Assembly (NCBI RefSeq): GCF_002752165.1
Contig: NZ_MOMB01000050.1
Span: forward strand, 62,001-126,000
Length of the DNA: 64,000 nt
Source of the DNA: Erwinia sp. OLFS4
Lineage (GTDB): Bacteria > Pseudomonadota > Gammaproteobacteria > Enterobacterales > Enterobacteriaceae
Reading direction: 5' to 3'
A program made the position numbers and the translations under genes. Below are positions 60,442-64,000 of the stretch, piece by piece. Positions within the stretch are counted from its first letter, which is position 1; the number at the start of each line of letters is the position of its first letter. Under the pieces are notes generated by a model. That model saw only the letters and a program-made list of their open reading frames with translations. It was not told the DNA's origin and ran no database searches.

Positions 60442-61140
60442 ATGGCTAAAGTTGTGTTAATCACCGTATTGCTGATTGTTCTGCTGGGGATAGTGCCCGG
60501 CGGTCAGTTTCATCTGCCCGTACGCTGGAATCCTTTTGCGCCGTTAAGCATCACCGAACCAGCGGGAATAATCGCGCGTTTTAAAATGGCAAAATTACAA
60601 CGAGATCCGACAGCCTGTCTGGCACAACTGAACCAGGCGCGTGCGCAGGGATATATTCGTTTCACTGTGGCACCGGCGGTTGCAGGGGGGTGTCCGCTCA
60701 GTATGCCGCTGCGGATTGAACGTATCGGTGGCATCAGCTTTAGCAGCAGTTTCCTTGCCAGCTGTCCACTGGCACTGAGCAGTGTCCGTTTCGTGATACA
60801 GGTCGTTGAACCCAGTGCGATAAGGCAATTTTCTGCGCCGGTAACGCAGATTGAGCATGTGGGCAGCTATGCCTGTCGCAATATTTATCACCGGGATCAG
60901 GGACGGATCAGCGAGCATGCCACGGCGGATGCGCTGGATATATCGGCATTTCAACTGGCGCGAGGAATGCGTATCCCGGTTAGCGGAACATGGGAGCAAC
61001 AGGATCGGCGCGGACGCTGGCTCAGAGAGATTTTCCAGCAAAGCTGTGGTTTTTTTGGCACTGCGCTGGGGCCAGATTACAATGCGGCACACGCCGGCCA
61101 TTTTCATTTTGGTACCGGTGGCTATGGTTTTTGTCACTGA
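60442..61140 (+). CDS. Extensin-like family protein
   Basis: A 232-residue protein of the bacterial extensin-like C-terminal family (PF06904), whose fold resembles M15 zinc peptidases. One N-terminal membrane helix or uncleaved signal (4-20) suggests a periplasmic location. Zinc-type residues are visible: His159 and Asp165 in SEHATADALDIS, and His220 and His222 in HAGHFHFGTGG. The usual motif ends HFHLD; here Gly224 replaces the Asp. Cys pairs (60/84 and 145/202 or 231) could form disulfides. Substrate unknown; a cell-wall target is inferred. The stop is two bases from the convergent DUF4396 gene. Confidence 0.8.
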   Translation: MAKVVLITVLLIVLLGIVPGGQFHLPVRWNPFAPLSITEPAGIIARFKMAKLQRDPTACLAQLNQARAQGYIRFTVAPAVAGGCPLSMPLRIERIGGISFSSSFLASCPLALSSVRFVIQVVEPSAIRQFSAPVTQIEHVGSYACRNIYHRDQGRISEHATADALDISAFQLARGMRIPVSGTWEQQDRRGRWLREIFQQSCGFFGTALGPDYNAAHAGHFHFGTGGYGFCH

Positions 61141-61142
61141 GC

Positions 61143-61811
61143 TTATGCCGAAGGGTGATGCCCTTTCTCCAGGTGCGTTTTATTAACCGGCCAGGCAAAA
61201 ACAAATCCACTAAAGAACGCTATCTGTAACATAAACCAGCATGCTAATTGGTTTGGCCAGAGAGTGTCCTGCAACAGGAAATGTACTGCCAGTTCCAAAT
61301 AGAGAAACATGCCGGCTTGCCAGGCAATTATTGAAAGCAGATCGTTTTTTATTAGCGCTATTCCGGCTGGTACCCAGCAAAGCTGATGGCTTTGCCGGCG
61401 ATAAAGTATCTGCATAATGCAGCCAATAAGGAGCGACAGCAGCGATGAAAAGATTGCGTGGCAAAGTCGTGGTGAATCAGGCATAACCTGACTAAAAAGG
61501 GGTAATAGCGCCAGGGCCAGCATGGCCCCCGCAACGCAACCGCTGGCGGTCAGTGAAGTTGATATAAAAACTCCGGCGGGTGTGGCGCGACGTAAATCAG
61601 GACGATGAGGATAAAGCACTGTCCGACTATTGCGCGTCCGTCCGAAATGCCACCAGGCCAGCCAGCCAATAAATGGCATATAAAATCCGCCGATTGTCCA
61701 GGCAATAGTGATAAGCGGGGAGACGCCCGGTCTGCGCAGCGCATCTTTAACAATCATCAGCGCGGTACATACGCCAAGCAGCAGAAAAAGCATAGCGACT
61801 TTATCCAGCAT
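61143..61811 (-). CDS. DUF4396 family membrane protein
   Basis: A 222-residue integral membrane protein with about six helices. The phrases ALRRPGVSPLITIAWTIGGF near 25, KNDLLSIIAWQAGMF near 153 and WFMLQIAFFSGFVFAWPVN near 190 match the DUF4396 pattern. The typical central His/Cys-rich HCGAGC motif is weak here, reduced to SGC near 90, so any metal role may be lost. No function is known for the family. Assignment is from recalled pattern only. Confidence 0.65.
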   Translation of the reverse strand: MLDKVAMLFLLLGVCTALMIVKDALRRPGVSPLITIAWTIGGFYMPFIGWLAWWHFGRTRNSRTVLYPHRPDLRRATPAGVFISTSLTASGCVAGAMLALALLPLFSQVMPDSPRLCHAIFSSLLSLLIGCIMQILYRRQSHQLCWVPAGIALIKNDLLSIIAWQAGMFLYLELAVHFLLQDTLWPNQLACWFMLQIAFFSGFVFAWPVNKTHLEKGHHPSA

Positions 61812-62841
61812 TGTTATGTCCTTATTTAAAAGAAGACCATAATTTATATATTATTCAATATGTTATTATTATGATTTAGGGCATTCACCCGCTAAAACCG
61901 GGTGTGATTACGCTGCTGTGTTCAGCTTGTCACTTTTGCTTCAGAGTTTCTTACAAATATACCGCGTATTCTGCGGCGTATCAGACTGACAGTAATAAAT
62001 AAATATTAATCTTTTACTGAAAAGTCAAATTAACGGTATCTGTGAAAATAGATGATATTTATCATAATTTTATCATTTATCAGTAGGGGGAGTTAACAAT
62101 AAAAGAGAAAAAAACAGACAAAATAGTGCAAAAAAATAGTGGCTTACTTTGTTCGGATATACAACAGAAACATTGAATGCTAATAAGAAAAATCCTATTC
62201 TGATTGTTGCCGACAAATGGCATAACAAGGTCAGGTCTGGCGTTTTTTTGTACCAGTTTAGTTGCGGATTGTTGCAGTGATAAGATAGGACTATTGCCGT
62301 TGTCCCCGTTGGGATGGTGTAGAGAGGCAAAGCCTTTTTATTGTATGTCCGGCGTTATTTTTCAGAGACTGTGCCGGGTTAAAACAAAAATATAAACAAG
62401 CATCATGTCGCTAAAGTTTGTCAGGGAAAATCCGCTGGGTCAGCGCAAGGCTATTTTAACTGGCATTCTGAAATGCAACCGGCGTTATCCTTAACTGGCG
62501 AAATCGCGCAATTAAGCAAAATTAACGCGCATGAGATAGCCAGGCCAACAAGATGCTTTTGCCATTACTTTTCCAGCAGCGGTTTTTTTAAGCTATTGGT
62601 GACCATGAAATACACTGATCATCATGTGCTTCTGATGATTATTTTTTGAATCGGGCGTGTTGCATCCTGATTAGGCAGCACAAACCAGTCTGGTCATCGG
62701 GAAAGGTGTGGGTCGGACGAGGGTATTGCCGATCTTCATCGGCAGATTATCCGTCAGCTGTTGTCAGGATATGACCCGAAGCAATAGTAAGGCGGGATGT
62801 TCTGTCATGCAGGATTTTTAAAGGGAAAGTGACAGGGGTGT
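61812..62841. other. AT-rich 1-kb gap upstream of luxI
   Basis: This 1030-base gap, clearly more AT-rich than its neighbours, has no convincing intact gene. Hints of decayed coding sequence are present. A good ribosome-like AGGGGGAG (62084-62091) stands before a frame with ATA where a start should be, encoding KEKKTDKIVQKN. Another frame near 62175-62280 contains PILIVADKWHN. A 39-codon frame at 62671-62787 ends with IIRQLLSGYDPKQ, reminiscent of a LuxR-type helix-turn-helix start. A 7-bp hairpin lies at about 62728-62745. All of this is tentative. Confidence 0.35.
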
Positions 62842-63465
62842 ATGATGAAAATTATTCAGACCAGATTGAGTGACATGCCTTCATCATTACTGGCTGAGCT
62901 TGGAAGCTATCGCTACCGTATTTTTAGCGGTGATAATGGCTGGTCTGTTCCATCACGATTATATACGCCTGGTCAGGAATATGATCGCTTCGACTGCTCT
63001 GCGGTAAACTGGCTGATCGCATGGCACCCACAAACCGGGATATGCGGTTGCGTGCGGTTAATTCCCTGGCAAAGAACGCCGGATAGCAGTCAGCGCGCTT
63101 TTCACCAGGGGGCTGCGCCAGTCGTGGCTTGCGAGATGTCGCGCTTCTCGGCCCGGATCGAGGTGGATCCGCTGTTGCCGTTACAACTTCTCTGGCATGC
63201 GCTGCAGCTGGCGCAACAGTGCGGAAAACAGGCGGTAATTTGCGCGGCAACGCCGATACTTGAAGAGCTGTTTAGCCGTTATCAGATTGACTATAGCCCG
63301 GTGGCATCTGCTCAGCTTCAGTCTGAAGAGCATCTTTTTGCTATCCGCATTCCGGTGAAACAACCGGTACTGGCTGAAATGTTTCCGACCTCACGTTGTT
63401 TCCGTCCGGAAGAGGTTTTGCCGTCTCTGGGCGTATCGGTAAACTGGCGGCGTCATCAGCGTTAA
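62842..63465 (+). CDS. LuxI-family acyl-homoserine lactone synthase
   Basis: A 207-residue N-acyl-homoserine lactone synthase making a quorum-sensing signal from SAM and acyl-ACP. All invariant residues are visible: Arg24, Phe28, Trp34, Glu46, Asp48, Asp51 (GQEYDRFD), Arg72 (VRLIP), Glu98 and Arg101 (CEMSRF). Residues 18-36 and the phrase TGICGCVRLIP resemble RhlI and SwrI/SmaI, whose products are short-chain (C4-C6) signals. EsaI resemblance is poor. A Trp usually found before the Glu of WExSR is Cys here. The start may be 62845. No luxR gene lies in the window. It overlaps the next convergent gene by four bases. Confidence 0.88.
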   Translation: MMKIIQTRLSDMPSSLLAELGSYRYRIFSGDNGWSVPSRLYTPGQEYDRFDCSAVNWLIAWHPQTGICGCVRLIPWQRTPDSSQRAFHQGAAPVVACEMSRFSARIEVDPLLPLQLLWHALQLAQQCGKQAVICAATPILEELFSRYQIDYSPVASAQLQSEEHLFAIRIPVKQPVLAEMFPTSRCFRPEEVLPSLGVSVNWRRHQR

Positions 63466-63806
63466 GCTTGTCCGTGCCACTTTACCCACAGCATAATCAG
63501 TAGCCAGGCGGCGACCAGCCAGCAGATGACGGCACCTGCCAGCGCCAGAGGTAGTCGCCAGATCCCGGCAAGCCAGTAAAGCGCAAAGAGATAAACAAAA
63601 TAGGGCACAATCGCCCACATGCCGAAGATAATGGTGTTGCGCAGGGCGTCCAGATTGCGTTCACTGCCAACAATATAGTGTGCGATTAAAGCAAAGGTAG
63701 GAAAAAGCGGAATTAACCCGGCAATGTAATAGTTACGACTTCGTGATAGCAGCCCGATTAGCACAACCACGCCCGCGCCAAGCAGCGCCTTCAGCAACAA
63801 GCCCAT
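63462..63806 (-). CDS. GlpM family membrane protein (YdgC)
   Basis: A 114-residue inner-membrane protein with four hydrophobic segments, matching E. coli YdgC and Pseudomonas GlpM (SRNYYIAGLIPLFPTFALIAHYIVGSER near 23-50). Pseudomonas GlpM affects alginate production and glycerol metabolism; E. coli YdgC is of unknown function. Its stop overlaps the luxI stop by four bases. Confidence 0.9.
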   Translation of the reverse strand: MGLLLKALLGAGVVVLIGLLSRSRNYYIAGLIPLFPTFALIAHYIVGSERNLDALRNTIIFGMWAIVPYFVYLFALYWLAGIWRLPLALAGAVICWLVAAWLLIMLWVKWHGQA

Positions 63807-63884
63807 TGTTTCTCAGTTAAGCAGCCAGTGTGTAACGTTACGTTGACTTAACATCACTGAAAAATCAATGGGCCACGAAAAATT

Positions 63885-63998
63885 CTACTGGCGATAAGCC
63901 TGTTTAATTTGTTGAACCGTGGTGCTTAACACCTCAGCCTGGGCAGGATCGCTAAGCGTGTTGATATAGCGCTCCATATTGATGATGACTTTGCCGGC
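63885..63998 (-). CDS. Unidentified gene, C-terminal fragment
   Basis: An open minus-strand frame enters from the right window edge and ends with TAG at 63885-63887. The 37 visible residues end TVQQIKQAYRQ and are charged and helix-prone. I do not recognise the family. Too little is present to judge function. Confidence 0.5.
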   Translation of the reverse strand, partial: AGKVIINMERYINTLSDPAQAEVLSTTVQQIKQAYRQ

Positions 63999-64000
63999 AT

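Noticed and set aside
62073-62330. 85-residue hydrophobic minus-strand frame
   Set aside because: It lies in AT-rich sequence, lacks a convincing ribosome site and family pattern, and covers conflicting gene debris.

Overview
This window is chromosomal DNA from a member of the Enterobacterales. The order lpxK-ycaQ-ycaR-kdsB-ycbJ-elyC-cmoM-mukFEB-ldtD-mepK-gloC-aspC-ompF-asnS-pncB-pepN-(ssuE)-pyrD-zapC-ycbX-rlmL-uup-pqiABC-rmf-fabA-ycbZ-matP-ompA-sulA-sxy-yccS-yccF-helD-mgsA-yccT-yccU-hspQ-rlmI-yccX-tusE-yccA-serT is the Escherichia coli order for about 20-23 min, gene for gene. Protein divergence from E. coli, loss of ssuADCB and a LuxI synthase in the accessory part suggest a plant- or insect-associated relative such as Erwiniaceae (Erwinia/Pantoea type). 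That placement is inference.

Layout. 1-51 kb is a conserved core block: the end of lipid A synthesis (lpxK) and KDO activation (kdsB); the MukBEF condensin operon with its upstream methyltransferase; a cell-wall group (ElyC, LdtD, MepK); the porin OmpF and OmpA; NAD, pyrimidine and unsaturated fatty-acid genes (pncB, pyrD, fabA); rRNA and tRNA modification (RlmL, RlmI, CmoM, TusE); the PqiABC envelope lipid-transport system; and stress and division regulators (SulA, ZapC, MatP, Rmf, HspQ, LonH). Several regulatory sites are readable: FadR and FabR boxes at fabA, a LexA box at sulA, an OmpR-type box at ompF, a sigma32-type promoter at hspQ, and many intrinsic terminators.

51-57 kb is a transition. 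It has two identical tRNA-Ser(TGA) genes, each with its own promoter and terminator, and an azlCD branched-chain amino acid exporter whose azlD has an in-frame amber stop. Next is a periplasmic glucose-1-phosphatase with a long Ala/Lys/Gln-rich repeat tail, then an aldehyde dehydrogenase inserted before the conserved yccJ-wrbA pair.

57-64 kb is accessory. It holds a YdjM-type membrane hydrolase preceded by a 600-bp gap with a duplicated motif, a CycA-like amino-acid permease, an extensin-like zinc-fold protein, a DUF4396 membrane protein, a 1-kb AT-rich gap, an RhlI/SwrI-like acyl-homoserine lactone synthase with no LuxR partner in view, a GlpM-family membrane protein, and the 3' end of an unidentified gene.

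No prophage, insertion sequence, CRISPR array or complete new defence system was seen. The most unusual items are the agp repeat tail, the solitary luxI with possible regulator debris upstream, the interrupted azlD, and the duplicated motif before the ydjM-like gene.
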